From Dirofilaria immitis (Eukaryota > Nematoda > Chromadorea > Rhabditida > Onchocercidae), in assembly GCA_024305405.1 (NCBI GenBank), contig JAKNDB010000103.1:1116001-1180000 (forward strand): a stretch of 64,000 nt of DNA. Direction: 5' to 3'. Below, piece after piece: positions 11,601 to 23,986 of the stretch. The notes beneath the pieces were generated by a model, which did no database searches, was not told where the DNA came from, and saw only the letters and a list, made by a program, of their open reading frames with translations. A program made the translations under genes and the position numbers. Numbering within the stretch: the stretch's first letter is position 1; each line of letters opens with the position of its first letter.

Positions 11601-13150
11601 AAATAATGTACAGAATTACATGAAATTACCTTCTGTAAGAGATTCATTCTTCTCATGTTCATTCAATATAGCTGTCATTTGTTCTGCCAGATAACCACAA
11701 CGTGTTTGCTCCTCATCGATTGCAATAGCAATTTTACGACTAAAATATAAAAAAGATAATTAATATTCTCAAATTAGGGAAAACATTTTCTGAATTAAAC
11801 GAAAACTATCATTGCTTTCCACTTGGAATTTTAATTTCATATAAGATATGACCTGAGCTCTTGAAATGAAGTAACAAGATCAGCTGCTGCTTTGCAATTA
11901 GAATGAAAACAACATGAAATGTCTGCGGCGAACGACCGGTTGGATGTGAAACCTTAAGATTGCTGTATCGAAGAACAAATGACTCTTTTCATGTTGCTCT
12001 TTCTAGCAAAAAAGACGGAAAATTTTCCATCTATAAAAATATAATTCTTGAACACAATTTAGATATAGTATATCTGAATTATATTTAATTTTAAAATTTG
12101 GAACAATTTTAACACTTTTCTCTGAAATATCTCATAACACATAATTTGATAAGTATATTATAGTTTTAAATAGAAGTAAAAGCATAAAAAGAATGGAGAA
12201 ATCTTACGGTTTTAGGGAAACCAGCAAACCGTATGTTATCAATTTTGATTTCAAATGGCTTTTCACAAATCCCTCTAGCAGAAAGTAAATGAGCAAGAAT
12301 TTTCGTTGGTACACTGAAAACAGGGCATTAATTTCTTCTGAAGGCATATGTATTTTTATCTCTTTCGATCACATTAATTTAAAATATTTAATATTTGCAG
12401 ATATTTTAAGGATGTGAGAATCAAAAAATATATCAAATCAAATTAAGACAAAATATACCCATATTGTTCTGCTTCACTCGTATTTCGCTCATCAAGTTCT
12501 TTTTAAAGATTGTCTAGAAATAGAAAAATTACTTGCATGAATATATGAATTCTATTTGAAGTAATATTTAAAAAATATTGCAATATAAAAATTTTATCTC
12601 ATTATCTTTTCTCTTTTCTAAAATTTTTTCAAGAAAATACTACTGCTGTAAACACTACTACATTTATCCATCATAGAACTTATTCATCTTGGGTACTTAC
12701 CAAGAGTTATTCGATGTTTTCATTTATAATTAACAATTGATTGATATAGCATTTTTAAATTTTGAAAATAATCAAACTTACGCATATATAGTTCGATACG
12801 GCTCAGAAGATGAAATCGATTGTGATTCTGAAAAAGAAAGAGCATATTTACGTAATTCCTTTGTTGCTTGAAATTTTTCATTAATAATTTTATTTTTGCA
12901 ACAATTAAAAGTAAATTTTGCTTAATGTTCAAATAAACCTTAAAATTACATACCCATTGGAATCAAAAAATTTGATGATAAAGCATTTCACATAAATTTA
13001 TAAATATGATAAATAATTCATACCGATTGGAACCGATGAATCGTTCTGAAACGGATAAGCGAACGAGACTTGCTCATGATTCTCACCCATAGTAACAAAC
13101 ATAATACCCAACGGAGAATACAAGTAACGATCCTCATCCATGTCTTGCAT
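8688..13150 (-). CDS. NPRL3: NPRL3, GATOR1 complex subunit
   Basis: With DEPDC5 and NPRL2, NPRL3 forms GATOR1, the Rag GTPase-activating complex that turns TORC1 off when amino acids are scarce. Thirteen exons, upstream first: 13024-13150, 12782-12827, about 12469-12513, 12208-12313, 11853-12002, 11630-11739, 11352-11530, 11101-11232, 10836-10988, 10334-10496, 9095-9222, 8892-9053, 8688-8826; about 546 residues (human 569). Matches in order: SPLGIMFVTMGENHEQ and FAYPFQ, FEIKIDNIRFAGFP, CSLAQDLRDIFSD, RLRPYHGILLL, FQVLTVVRHLLLWARAIVIY then PLCSNNVY, RLSEQFAEIF, LLRDELIMQLHTFFYLMP, LVPYLHGEHHIEDIMYRMNL. One intron (9054-9094) is only 41 bp. Four one-base losses break the frame, near 11395, in A6 11426-11431, near 11899 and in T4 11986-11989. 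The 12469-12513 exon boundary is uncertain. Confidence 0.9.
9660..10001 (+). other. Unrecognised 113-codon ORF inside an NPRL3 intron
   Basis: The 1.1-kb NPRL3 intron 9223-10333 contains a plus-strand frame, antisense to the host. It opens at TTG 9660 (no ATG nearby) and includes VLVVSGRTTVELSQQ, SFLLPEEEIRKIFNNLYP and, near its end, FLFFLDTIIKMVLFIYCGF, a possible membrane segment. The first 200 bases are clearly richer in GC than the rest of the intron, which argues for a coding origin. It has no family I recognise. It may be part of a nested gene or a decayed retrocopy. A shorter minus-strand frame (9641-9844) overlaps it. Confidence 0.35.
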
Positions 13151-14197
13151 TAAAGCTTTCGTATTTTATAGAAGTGATAATTTACGTACTTTCACCAAAT
13201 CTCTAAATGACAGAAAAGCAGATTTCTTGAATTTCCTGAGAATCATTAATGAACCACCATTCGCCTTGTAAAAATTTTATCCTATCTGCAGCATTTCAAG
13301 TTTTCCAAGAATTCTATTTTGGAAGAAATGTATGAGAAAAGTGATTTAGAGTTTGAAGTTTGGTAAGATCTTAGAACTACCCCAATAAATAATTTACAAA
13401 AAAAAATTCTTGAAACTTTGAATCATTTGGCTTTATTGGTTTAAAATGCATTAGCGACATGACGAGTTCTAATTCCCGCATTTTGTAATACATTTAGACA
13501 TAAGCACAAAAGACCTTTATTATGAAAAAAATTGATAAAATAAAAATTTCTACCATTTTTCAATTTTTGTCTTTTTTGTGAGCATAATATCCTTTGCATA
13601 CTACTATGCTCTAAAACGAGACCAAAAAATCCTTCAGTTCATATAACGAACCGAATGGTACGCTGCCAATAATTCCAGAAAAGCCACATATTTGTTGTTT
13701 AGATGTTTATTATAATTACTATGACAGAAAAAGCAGTATACTAAAGAATAATGTTTTATTACACGAGTAAAAATGTTAAAGGCGAATAATTCAAAATCTA
13801 ATGAGTTACTGAAACTTCCCACAGTAAATGAATCCCCATGTTACTTAAATATAAGTAAACAAGTAAAATATAAAAAAAAAAAAAAGAAATTAGCTGGATT
13901 ATCTTACGACATGAGTCAAATACAGCAAAAAAAGTTGCCCACTACTTTTTAAGCTCATTTCGTTAGCTCTGACAATTTTACTTTTCGATATGCAGTTCGT
14001 TAATTGGTTGAAACAGTGAACTGTGTCATTTTTGCGGGAGATAATTGAATTTATTGGAAATTTTATAGCTATATACTTCAAAATTCAAATACTGAGAGCA
14101 TTTCAAAAATTAGACAAACCAAAAAGGAGAGAATAGTGCATAAGAAAGATAAAATGAGATGGTTTATACAATTAAAATTATTAATATTTAATAGCAA
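13151..14197. other. PDCL-NPRL3 intergenic region
   Basis: About 1 kb of AT-rich DNA between two genes on the same strand (PDCL upstream, NPRL3 downstream). No conserved coding was found. The spacing is longer than a classic nematode operon gap, so shared transcription is possible but not shown. Confidence 0.45.
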
Positions 14198-16516
14198 TTA
14201 ATAGTCATTATCAACATTTGTATCTTCATCGTCATAATCATCTCCTCCATTTATCGCATAATTGGACATCCCTAGTTCGATTTTATTCCTTGAAGAAGAG
14301 TAATTTAACAAATTAATAAATTAAAATGAATATGTATTATCTCGATGAAGAGTAATTGTATGTTGGCTAAAGAAAAATATTACTGAGTTTTGCATGGGTC
14401 AAATAAATCACATGAATTGATATGATAATCTAACAAATAACTCTGAATGAATAGATTTCACAATTATTGAAAATTCAAGTGTTGACATTATCATCAAAAG
14501 CAACTAACTCGCTAAGGAAATGGATTAATTGATCCACTGTGAATTTCTCTCCAAGCTGATCGGTTATGCGGATAAAATTACCCAGCAATATCTCATCTCG
14601 ATAAATTTGCAGTGTTGGAAGAGCTTTCATTCTCTAAAATAAGAAACTAATAGACAGAGAAAAGAAGTAATTTAATGTCAAGAAAATATCAAATTTAAAT
14701 GACATTTTAACGAGTCAATTTTAAGAAGCATACAAATGATTATCAGGAGGAACTGACGTATACTTCATGTCAATTAGGCATTAAGTGAAAGCACATAATA
14801 AAATAGAAATTTGTCCGTGCATATATTAATATACAAATTGCGATTTTAAAAGGTGGAAATCTGATATATCACTTCTTATTTATACAAATTAAATTTTAAT
14901 TTCGAATTTAAATTGCAGATGAAGAATTGAAAAATTCCCGAAATAATAGATGTGAAAATATGAAAGTGTATCAGTAATCATGCTAAACATACGAAATGTG
15001 TCGACATTCCAATCGTCAGCGGTAAGACTTTCGCTAGCTTCAAATTTGGATACTGAACAGCAAGCGTATTAAAAATTTTATTCAGTGTTATGCAACCTTC
15101 ATTATCTTCATCGTAAATGTGAACGAGAATCCATCGACCTCGATTTGATTCGATGTAATCCAGAAATTGTTCTTTTTGTTAATTCATCTATCTGCAAACA
15201 GAAAGCAATATTTCGATAATTTCTCCACTTAATTTTTTCAAATTCCTCTACACAGAGAAAACTAATATGTATAGAAAATAAATACGTATACATATACACT
15301 TATAAATCACAGTGAGCAATAATATGACGAAAACTTTTAACTTGACGAAACTTTGCAATTTGAACAAAAATTATGTGAAAGATAGGCCCACCTTTCTTAC
15401 GGCGTATAAACGATCTTTCATTTCGAGTAATCTTTGTCTCCGAAGTTTTTCAGGTCGTCTGTTTCTGACTCCTGACAAAGTACATATTTTGGCTTGGGCA
15501 ATAATCTGAAAGATGCTACAATCACTAGACATTATCAGCATACAATAATCATCATAAAAGATTTGTGTTTAATAAAACATTGTTTTACTCATCAGACACA
15601 GAGAAATATATATACCCAATTCACCTACCAAATCATTCTTTAGGTGAACAGTGTTCGTATTATCTGAGCAAATATACCAATATTAACACTTTTGCTATCG
15701 CATTAATTCCTGTAGACACTACAACTTATACTTACTGTGACAACAGAAAGAAAGTATTATTAACCGGTAATAAATTGCAGAAAACGACAAAATAAAAGCC
15801 CGCAGAAGATAAATAGAAATACATCTTTCACACATGTTATTCTATAATTTTTATCATAATAGACTAATTAGTAATCGCTTACACTATTTATAATAATTGA
15901 CACTATTCAAATTATGTAATTTTTATCCAATTATTTGTTATGCTTTTGTCATTGTTACTTATTTATTTCCAATTAGCATCATCCAGTTTTCAATTTATGT
16001 CATTTGTCTAATATTAGTTATTTATGCTAATTGTCCAACATAACTTCTCAAAATAATATGTCATAAAAACGATAAGTTTACTAATAACAATTCATACAAG
16101 ACGATACAATCAAGATGAATGCTTTCCGTATTTTATGCATTACATATTGAGTATGAACAACGTTGAAATCAATAGAATATTAATAAAATATCGAATGTTT
16201 CGATTTATTGAAAACATACAATGAACAGGTAAATATTCAGCTAATACATAAATAAGAAAAAGAACTTTACCTGTTCATATCTCTTCGATTCCTCTTCTTC
16301 AATCTGTGCTTTACAAATTTTATAATCTTCTAGTACACCTTTCGGACCTGTATTACGATGATTTCTGGGTATCAATTTTGGCCTTGTTACGGTGGATTCA
16401 TTATGGAGCCTTTGCAAAGTGCCATCAACTTTATCGGATTTTACATCGTCTTCGTCACTATTACTGCAATAACCAGCCGCTTCACAATATAACAATTTTG
16501 TTTCTAAATCTACCAT
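14198..16516 (-). CDS. PDCL: Phosducin-like protein (PhLP1), CCT co-chaperone
   Basis: Thioredoxin-fold co-chaperone that works with the CCT chaperonin in assembling G-protein beta-gamma dimers. Exons: 16271-16516, 15401-15505, 14993-15191, 14509-14633, 14198-14288; about 255 residues (human PDCL 301). Seen: an N-terminal acidic stretch (SNSDEDDVKSD) followed by NTGPKGVLEDY, the family motif; a basic helical exon with RRQRLLEMKDRL; then the thioredoxin-like domain FLDYIESNRGRWILVHIYDE, MKALPTLQIYRDEILLGNFI, RITDQLGEKF; and a very acidic tail (GGDDYDDEDTNVDNDY). All phases agree. The frame breaks once at the T5 run 15173-15177 (plus-strand numbering), needing one added base. The start is the first ATG ahead of the conserved N-terminal region. 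Confidence 0.88.
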
Positions 16517-17259
16517 ATCTGGAAATATGACATAACGCGTTAGTCTGAAACTAAAAATGTTCAATTATCATCAATTGTTTTATTTAACAAATTAAGAAGA
16601 AGTCCAAAATGACACAATTGCTGCAGATTTCCGCAATACTGGTGGATACACGGCAAACGATATAATAAATAAAGTAAAACTAAATAATCAAACCACTACT
16701 ACCACCACTTTGCACCATACAAGCATAGTGGCAATTCGAATATAAGTCCATAGAAACTATCGACTCGAATATGGACCGGACAGTCTTACGTTGGATAGAG
16801 TAAAATTCTGTAATGATAAATATCGATGCCGGCCGTATTAAACGGCAACGGAAAGAGGGATATCTACCGAGAGGCCGATCCTGCTACTTAGCATTATATT
16901 TCTCGATCAGATAGTAGGATTGCGTGTCAGATACGATTGTCTCCATCAAGAATTGATGCTGCATGTAGACGAACGATTACGTTTAGTTGATATGGTTAAC
17001 TGTGTGATGCAGTTTAGAGCTTCCATGGCTTATTCAAAGATTCTGAGGCATATACATATATACCCTTCCGCACGATTTATTATAATCTTACATTGCGATA
17101 TAATAAAGCAACTTTAAATGATAAATCTGCTGAAAACTATTCTTTTAATGAGAATGTCGATTATCAGAACGAGCAGAAAGATGTCAAAATTAAAAAATAC
17201 TTGCTGGATCATGTAAACTGTCGATTATAATAGATTGATAATGCTATTACAGGCTTGAA
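16517..17259. other. Divergent PDCL/UXT promoter region with a GC-rich patch
   Basis: The space between the divergent starts of PDCL (-) and UXT (+) holds a clearly GC-richer patch at about 16780-17050. It is open in more than one frame on both strands: plus MINIDAGRIKRQRKEGYLP at about 16818 and LRVRYDCLHQELMLHVDERL at 16920, with a long minus frame through the same bases. None resembles a known protein. It may be a 5' exon, a non-coding RNA or a CpG-rich promoter. Confidence 0.35.
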
Positions 17260-18261
17260 ATGAATGTAAAGGATGAATTTTGTGAAAAGTATCGTAATTT
17301 CGCCATGGAAAGGCTGAAATCGGATTATGAAGAAATGATCAAAGCTGTAAATTGTATTGTTGATGAAGTGAACGAATATGAAACTTTATTACTCTTCATT
17401 AATAAAATTCAGGTAATTCAAAAAAATTAAGATTGTTCAAATTTTGGTAGTTAGAGGCGTAAGAGTAGTTTTCATTAATTTAAAAAATTCTCGAATAGTC
17501 GATTAATCTATCTTCCGAGTGCATATCTAGTTTGTTTATGCACTCAAAATGTATATCATAACAAGCTTTTAGACATTTGATTCTGAAGAACCGTTGAAGA
17601 CACAGACGAATATTGGTAAAAATATCTTTTGTGAAGCTGTAATGTTAGTTTCTGTTAATGCTTTTTGAAATTTATTAAGATAATCTTACTGACCTTGATA
17701 TTGTTGGATAGTTAATAATATAAGGAAAAATATTAATCTGTTGATTATTCAAATTAGGGATAGTTTAAAGCAGATTACTTTGACTGGTAAAAAACCGATG
17801 AACGGTTTATAATCGGTAAATTTCGAAAAATATCAAAATTTTTAGTATATGAATTTTTTCGAATTACAAGTAACGTATTATCTTATCATGCAGTGATAAA
17901 TGGGACTTCGTGACCGTGAAGTTATTCGATGATGTCTACGCCGAATTAACTTTGAAACGAGCAGAAGTAGGTCATTTTGGTATGACAAAGTAACCGGTTC
18001 TTGCTTCCTAGTTTTGTAGCACAATTTTATTATTATTTCTGTTGCTTTGTTTTTTTTTCTTATGAAGATTAAATTTTATAAATGGGATTTTATTTTCAGT
18101 TATCGATATAGTACCGTTATGCATCTTTTGCAGGATTTTGTTACAAAAAAATTGAGTTGCTAAATGAACGTGCTGTCTTTTACGAACGGGAAGCACATTC
18201 GATACGTGCCCGAATGCATCTAATACTTTCTTGTGTAACGCAGTTCGAAACGCTTCATTAA
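17260..18261 (+). CDS. UXT: UXT-like prefoldin-family protein
   Basis: Small alpha-prefoldin-type coiled-coil protein; UXT belongs to the R2TP/prefoldin-like chaperone complex. Exons 17260-17412, 17573-17643, 17894-17966 and 18134-18261 give about 141 residues (human 157). Seen: a first helix (MERLKSDYEEMIKAVN, YETLLLFINKIQ), the central SEEPLKTQTNIGKN matching ELYMQVDLGCN of human, the beta hairpin VKLFDDVYAELTLKRAE matching VALGYGFFLELTLAEAL, and the second helix KKIELLNERAVFYEREAHSI. The ATG directly follows a TTACAG acceptor, typical of trans-splicing. Exon 4 joins in frame only if the A7 run 18145-18151 has one more A. An alternative 3' end is possible: splicing at the GTAACG in exon 4 to an exon at 18455-18521 ending SYLDNLGKE. 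Confidence 0.78.
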
Positions 18262-19201
18262 GAAATATGTATCTTCGATTATTCAGATTGCAGCCGTTTA
18301 AACTTCTTGATTATATTTGTTCAACTTTCTCTACTTTCGATGTGTGCTTCAGATTGTCATTCTCTGACTTTGTTATTGCCACCAAAAAGCTTAGTTTGGG
18401 TAAAGCACTTTTCCGTTGTAATTTTTAATCGAGATCTTTGCAATGTATTCTTCAGATCCCAACCGACGTAATCAGTTCCTGTTCGAAACATTTGTCTTAT
18501 TTGGATAATCTTGGCAAAGAATGATCCAAGAACTTCTGTTACCTGACGAAGTTTTTTCTGGGAAAAATTAAAATAATGGAATTATATCGTGTTTCTTCAA
18601 TCTTTAGTAAAAGTATCGGGGTATTATAAGAACAGCAATTAGCATCAGCGACAAATTAAATTGGAACCATAGCTTGTCATTTAGTGTTTTATTCTTTCCT
18701 TTTCACTCTTTACTGGCTGGATATGGATTCATGAAATCAATAATATATATGCGATAATAACTAGCCGTCTGGAGCCAGCTATTATTATATTCCGTTTAAT
18801 TTTATTGTTGGTATTGTCGAACCACGGTACAATATGTTTTAAATTAAGCAGGCTAAAAGTGACTGTTTCAAATGATTGACGAACATCAAGCAATCTAAAC
18901 CATTGATATCACAACAAATGAGTGAATTACCTGGGTAATACTTTTTGTACTAAGTGAAGCCGTATCTTGATGACTCTGTTTATATATTTCGAATTATTTT
19001 TGATCTCTTCTCTTTTGTGCAATAAAATTGATTATATTTTCAATGTGTATTCTAGTAATGTTTTTTTGAACATTTTGGGCTGTGAAATACTTGTAAACAT
19101 AATGGGAGTTTTTTGGAGTAAATTTTTTCCTCAGTATCAAGTTCAGGAACAAGTCTTAAACTTTTAATTGAAGAAGACTTTGTTTTTGTAGTGCTTATAT
19201 A

Positions 19202-19832
19202 ATGAAAGTTCGGACAATCCCTGAAGCAACGATTCGACGATGTCTTCTGTTACATCACCGAAAAGCCAGCAATTCGTTTCCTAATGACACCATATACGTT
19301 TTATCGAAAATTGTAACGGAAATCGTGAAGGAAATATTGTACAGGTCTGCCTGTTCGATTGTATGTAAAGTATAATAAGACTTAAAAATCGTAATAACGG
19401 TTTTGCTAATGATTTATGAATAGCCATGTTATAATATGACTATCGCAATTTGGGGAATGGTATAAATTAAAGATCATTAACCATGCCACATGTTTTGGCC
19501 TGTTATGATATCCTATTTATAACCTATTTTGTTTTTCTGCACTGTCCATGTATAATTTCAATCAAGTCAAATATGAGTCGACCAAAATGTATATTTCTTT
19601 TATTTATGAATTTTTCGTCTCAAGGAGTTTAATCGATTTCATCTGTCGAACAGATTTGTTATGACTATATTTTTTCAAATTCACTTACATATCGTTGAAG
19701 GATTAAATGGAAAATTTCAATTTTCGATTTTTCAGAAGTGCTACCAATGCTGAGGAAAACTGTTCGGAACGGGTAATGCTAGAAAATTTATATAGAATTC
19801 TGCCACAATCATTTAATGATTTTAATTTGTGA
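19202..19832 (+). CDS. CENPX: CENP-X / MHF2 histone-fold protein
   Basis: CENP-X pairs with CENP-S (MHF1); the dimer acts in the constitutive centromere complex and helps FANCM remodel stalled forks. Two exons, 19202-19344 and 19736-19832, with matching phase 2 give 79 residues (human 81). Seen: a first helix (PEATIRRCLLLHH), a long central helix (NDTIYVLSKIVTEIVKEILY), then VMLENLYRILPQSFNDFNL, which follows human VDQLEKVLPQLLLDF. The length and helix-loop-helix order fit a histone fold. The ATG lies shortly after a TTTTGTAG acceptor, about 0.9 kb after UXT and 0.55 kb before EMC3 in the same orientation. No frame break. The identity rests on the C-terminal motif and length, so another small histone-fold protein is possible but less likely. 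Confidence 0.75.
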
Positions 19833-20379
19833 ATACTGCTTTTCTGCTGTTTTGCTGTATGAAATTACAATAAAAATTCAATTTTTGTTTGTTTTATCTT
19901 GCAATGAATGGTTTGTATCTAATTATTTTGCAGCATTTGTAAATATGAAGGAACAATGATGTAGTAGTTAGGGAATGATTCAGTTTTTCAGATCTTGTAG
20001 TTTGTATTTTAGAATATCCTTTTTCATTTCAATAAAGAACGTAAAATGTATGTTTTGTCAAACTAGCATCTGTCTAATGTTGGTCAGAAACTACTGAACT
20101 GTTATACAATATTAGTCAGATAGGAAATAAATTTTGTAGTATTAGATCTAAAGAATGGCTGTCGTACTTTAATAATGTTCGAAATGTTGAGTCAAAATAG
20201 AATGGTACGTTATCACATCTATTATCTTATCATCTTCAGAAAGATAATTTTGGCAATATACTGGAATTTATGATTTGAATATCAGAAGTTCAGTTGAGTG
20301 AGTCTTACATTTTTATTAATCTTCAGATTGGTAATTACTGTAGTCGATTAATTGTTGATTGTGAACATTCTTTATCGAT

Positions 20380-22564
20380 ATGACTGAGTTGCTCCTCGAT
20401 CCAGCTATTCGAACATGGGTTTTTTGCCGGTTATTCTGATTACATTTCTGGTTGGAGTACTGCGGCATTACGTAGCTTTGATATTCACGAGTAGAAAAAA
20501 CTGGAGTTGCAGCAAGTGCGAGATAGGTCTTTGTTTTAATACTGTAATCAATTTTTTTTGACTTCCTGCGACATTAGATTACTGAAGAATATTGAGAGCA
20601 ATTGGTCATTAATTAGTTACTTAAACGGGAATTTTCTTAGCTCTGAGAGTCTTTTTTCCAGTCTTTTTGTTAACTAAAATAATCTATATCTAAAATAAAA
20701 TTTCTAGTATAATTATACAGACGATCATTACTTCGTTAATTCCATTATCATCTATATCTATCATCATTGCAATCTATTAAATCTTTTCTATCAAATCGTT
20801 TGTGGCACTTTTTATTTGTTTTATAATTTTTAGCCAATACTTAATTCGCTCTCGATTACTGCGAGAAAATGGACGGTTTTACCGAAAACATCATTTAATA
20901 TGCGAAAGAATTTTTACTAAATGAAGAGAACGGTTATATAACAAAGGTTTTTTTGAATCATCCATTTGTTATATCATGTGACCATTGTCTGATTCAGGTT
21001 ACCGCTGGGTATTGTTTGAGATGGATTAGGGTCATGTTAGATTTTGTTACAAAAATATAAAAATAATGAGGGAATTTTTCATGTTTTCGTAATGGTATTT
21101 TGTTAATAAAATGTAAAAATATAATAGAGAATCTCTATAAAAGTGTGGGTAGATCACGCTCAAAATAAAAGTATTGGAATTGGTATTAAAGGTGAAGTAC
21201 AGTTACGATTAAAACACTCTTCAAAGAAAAAATCAGAAACTGGTATTCATAGAATATGCTAGATAAAGTTTTTTAATTTGAATATAACAATGAACTGAGA
21301 TAGTTTTGTATCAAATAGTATTGATAGTATTGCTTATCGCTAGAATGCAGTTTGATTCTTTAGGGTATGCGACGACCATCACAAATGCAAAATCCGATGG
21401 CTGATCCAACAATGATGACAGATATGTTGAAGGTTCCACTTTTCCTTAATTTTATTTTGGTAAAATTGCTTTTACTCTAAACCAAACTCTTATTTATGCA
21501 GTCAGCTCATTAATATCGATTCTATATATCGGCTTTAAATGAAGCGGCACCAGTTTAAATTCAGTAATTCAATCATCTAGGCTCTAAAGCAAATGCCTAA
21601 ATTTGAGCAATCCAGATATCAAGAATTAGTTGATAAATAATTGTTTTGCAAGATTAGAATAGTTTGTAGAATGGTCGAAAATACGTCATTTTATTTGCAT
21701 AAATGTCTTTTATTTTTGATTAGGAACTAGAAAAGATGGTAGTTGGGAGAATTCATGTTGCTGTAGTAGTAAAAATAATAAGATTTAATTATTGACATGC
21801 GAAGTTATCAAATATAGGATTTGCACTGTCACGACGTACATTCTTTTATAATTTTGTAACTTATTTGTAACATATTTCAGCTAAATGATAAAGTGCCATT
21901 TCATAAAATATATGCACGAAAGGTTGACTTATTTTCTCTTTTAAAGGGCAATTTGTTCAATGTTTTGCCAATGATCGTTATTGGTGGTTGGATAAATTGG
22001 ACGTTCAGTGGATTTGTGACGACTCGGGTCCCATTTCCGCTTACTTTACGATTTAAGCCAATGCTTCAAAGAGGTTTTTAATTTTCAGAGTTTCTTTAAA
22101 AGTACATAAATGGTTCTTTAATCCAATTCACGTAAACTTGTGTTCAGTTTTACCATTTAGATTTAAAATCCGAAAGAAAAATGCACCTGCTTATTCCTTT
22201 GGTTTCTAATATTATGCCCTCATATTTAGGTAGAAAAATACCAAATTTAAATTTTAAATTATTAAAGGATATTCTTGAGGTTAAATTAAATTTCACCGAC
22301 TCCGCAAGTTTCTCAGGAATTGAATTGGCATCCTTGGACGCTGCATGGGTATCTTCCGCTTCATGGTATTTTTTGAATGTGTTTGGTCTGCGAGCAATCT
22401 ATACTTTGGTACTTGGTGAGGATAATGCAGCCGATCAGTCCCGAATGATGGAAGAACAGATGAGCGGTGCAGCAATGGCAGTGCCACAAGATTCGAAGCA
22501 AGCTTTCAAGGCAGAATGGGAAGCCCTTCAAATGACAACACATCAGTTTATCCTGAACAAGTAG
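20380..22564 (+). CDS. EMC3: EMC3, insertase core of the ER membrane complex
   Basis: YidC/Oxa1-related membrane protein that forms the insertion groove of the ER membrane complex for tail-anchored and multipass proteins. Exons 20380-20526, 20834-20946, 21364-21432, 21947-22073 and 22317-22564 give about 235 residues (human 261). Seen: [12 protein letters not shown], a first membrane segment ([16 protein letters not shown]), [42 protein letters not shown] and [18 protein letters not shown], then [20 protein letters not shown] and [14 protein letters not shown]. The C-terminus ends at HQFILNK, about 25 residues short of human; a further exon may be missed. Four one-base losses are needed to read it: T6 20420-20425, A6 20495-20500, T4 20877-20880, T5 20911-20915. 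Confidence 0.92.
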
Positions 22565-23591
22565 TTATCACTGTTATGTTTATAAGAAATAGGAAATATA
22601 GATTCTGCAAAACATTATTGAGTTCTCGAAAAATTTGTTAAATTTTTGCTAGGCGCCAAAAATTATGCTATCTTGTAAATTTCACAAAATTTTCTAAATC
22701 CTAATTTTGGCAGATGTTTGACTCGTTTGCATTAAGGACGTAGCAACATAAATGCGATAGAGATATAAAATCACTGTTAAGGTATCGTTGTGCAATTTTT
22801 TACAACGATTCTCAGTTTTCTATAGTGATTTTACACAGTTTTTCTAAGTGGAGTTTTTATTATCGCTAAAAAATTTTGATTTGTTCCAGCGATATTCATT
22901 TTTCGCTGAGCTTATATTGAATAATGTATCTAAGCATTTCACTTTCTAACCTTTCTAATTTCTTAGTAATAATCAATTCATGTTGTGAATTTCACTTCAA
23001 CAACGTAAATGTCATAATGAAAGCTCATCTGATGATTTGAAAGCACTACTAACATTTAAAACGAAAATTTAGAATAGTCAGTAATATGTTCAATCTGTGA
23101 ACATCAGTTATTTGAACTTGATGCAACCTTTACTTGCATGTTACATTTAGAAACAGAATCCCAAAAATTCTGGTAATTCACTCGATATTATGGATAATCA
23201 AAGAAATTGATTCGTGTAACTTTCCACATTCCAAGCGGGCTTAAAATTCTCGACAATCTGGAAATGATTTATGTTTTCTGTTTTCTTAGTTTATGCATAC
23301 AGAAATGACGATATTATTATTAACAGCATTTTTTGTAAAAAAAATCGTATGAAAGGGAGCACTATTCCCAATAATTCTTTGGTTTGACATTACGTATTCA
23401 TTTCTTTTTCCTGAGCATCATATCAAGATTTCTTCCTCATTGTCGCTTACTTCATTATGAGGTTCGTAAAATGCGATTCTGATTCTCAATGAAGATCTTC
23501 CTCTCTCGTTTTTGGGCTGTTGCTAAAGGTCTCCCTCTTCGTCGAAAATTTGATTCATTATAATATGCGAAAAGCTTACGTAATATTGCAG
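22565..23591. other. Intergenic, nothing supported
   Basis: AT-rich sequence downstream of EMC3. A minus-strand frame at about 23460-23590 (ILRKLFAYYNESNFRRRGRP, then a basic stretch) looks somewhat protein-like but could not be tied to any gene; it may belong to a minus-strand gene antisense to the next feature. Confidence 0.35.
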
Positions 23592-23986
23592 ATGAGTAAG
23601 CTTCGAGGAGGTGATATTCTTAGCAAACGCTCAATACTTTTACTTTCATCGATATTGCTCTTCTTAATGTAAATGATAACTTGTGAATAAAAAGCTCGGT
23701 GTTTTGCTGGAAAGAATGACCGCAAACCAGATACTGCAATAAAATATCTGTTGATTCCCATTATAAACCACACTTTCAGAACAGAACAACCTTAGCGCTG
23801 CAAAATGATCAAGAATTTAGCGAGATAGGCAATGCAAACCCAAACATTCAGACGAAAGCATATCTCGAATATGAAGGATTTTTACAGCAACTCTGTGAAA
23901 GTGGCAGTATAAATCAAGAGTTAATGCACCAAGAAAAGAAATCCACTTCTCTTACCGAGGAAAAATTCATTTCAGCAAAACTATGA
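23592..23986 (+). CDS. Small unrecognised protein with N-terminal hydrophobic segment
   Basis: Two exons, 23592-23668 and 23780-23986. The ATG sits directly after an ATATTGCAG acceptor. The first exon encodes MSKLRGGDILSK followed by a hydrophobic run (SILLLSSILLFLM), a signal peptide or membrane anchor; the second, after a TTTCAG acceptor, gives 69 mostly polar residues (LALQNDQEFSEIGN..., ending EEKFISAKL). Joining in frame needs one extra G at the GTAAAT donor, in line with the one-base losses in neighbouring genes. About 95 residues in all. No family recognised. A 65-codon minus-strand frame (23576-23773) overlaps the first exon and intron, and I cannot exclude that it is the real one. 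Confidence 0.4.

Noticed and set aside
22293..22543. Minus-strand ORFs over the last EMC3 exon.
   Set aside because: Antisense shadows of the conserved EMC3 coding sequence.
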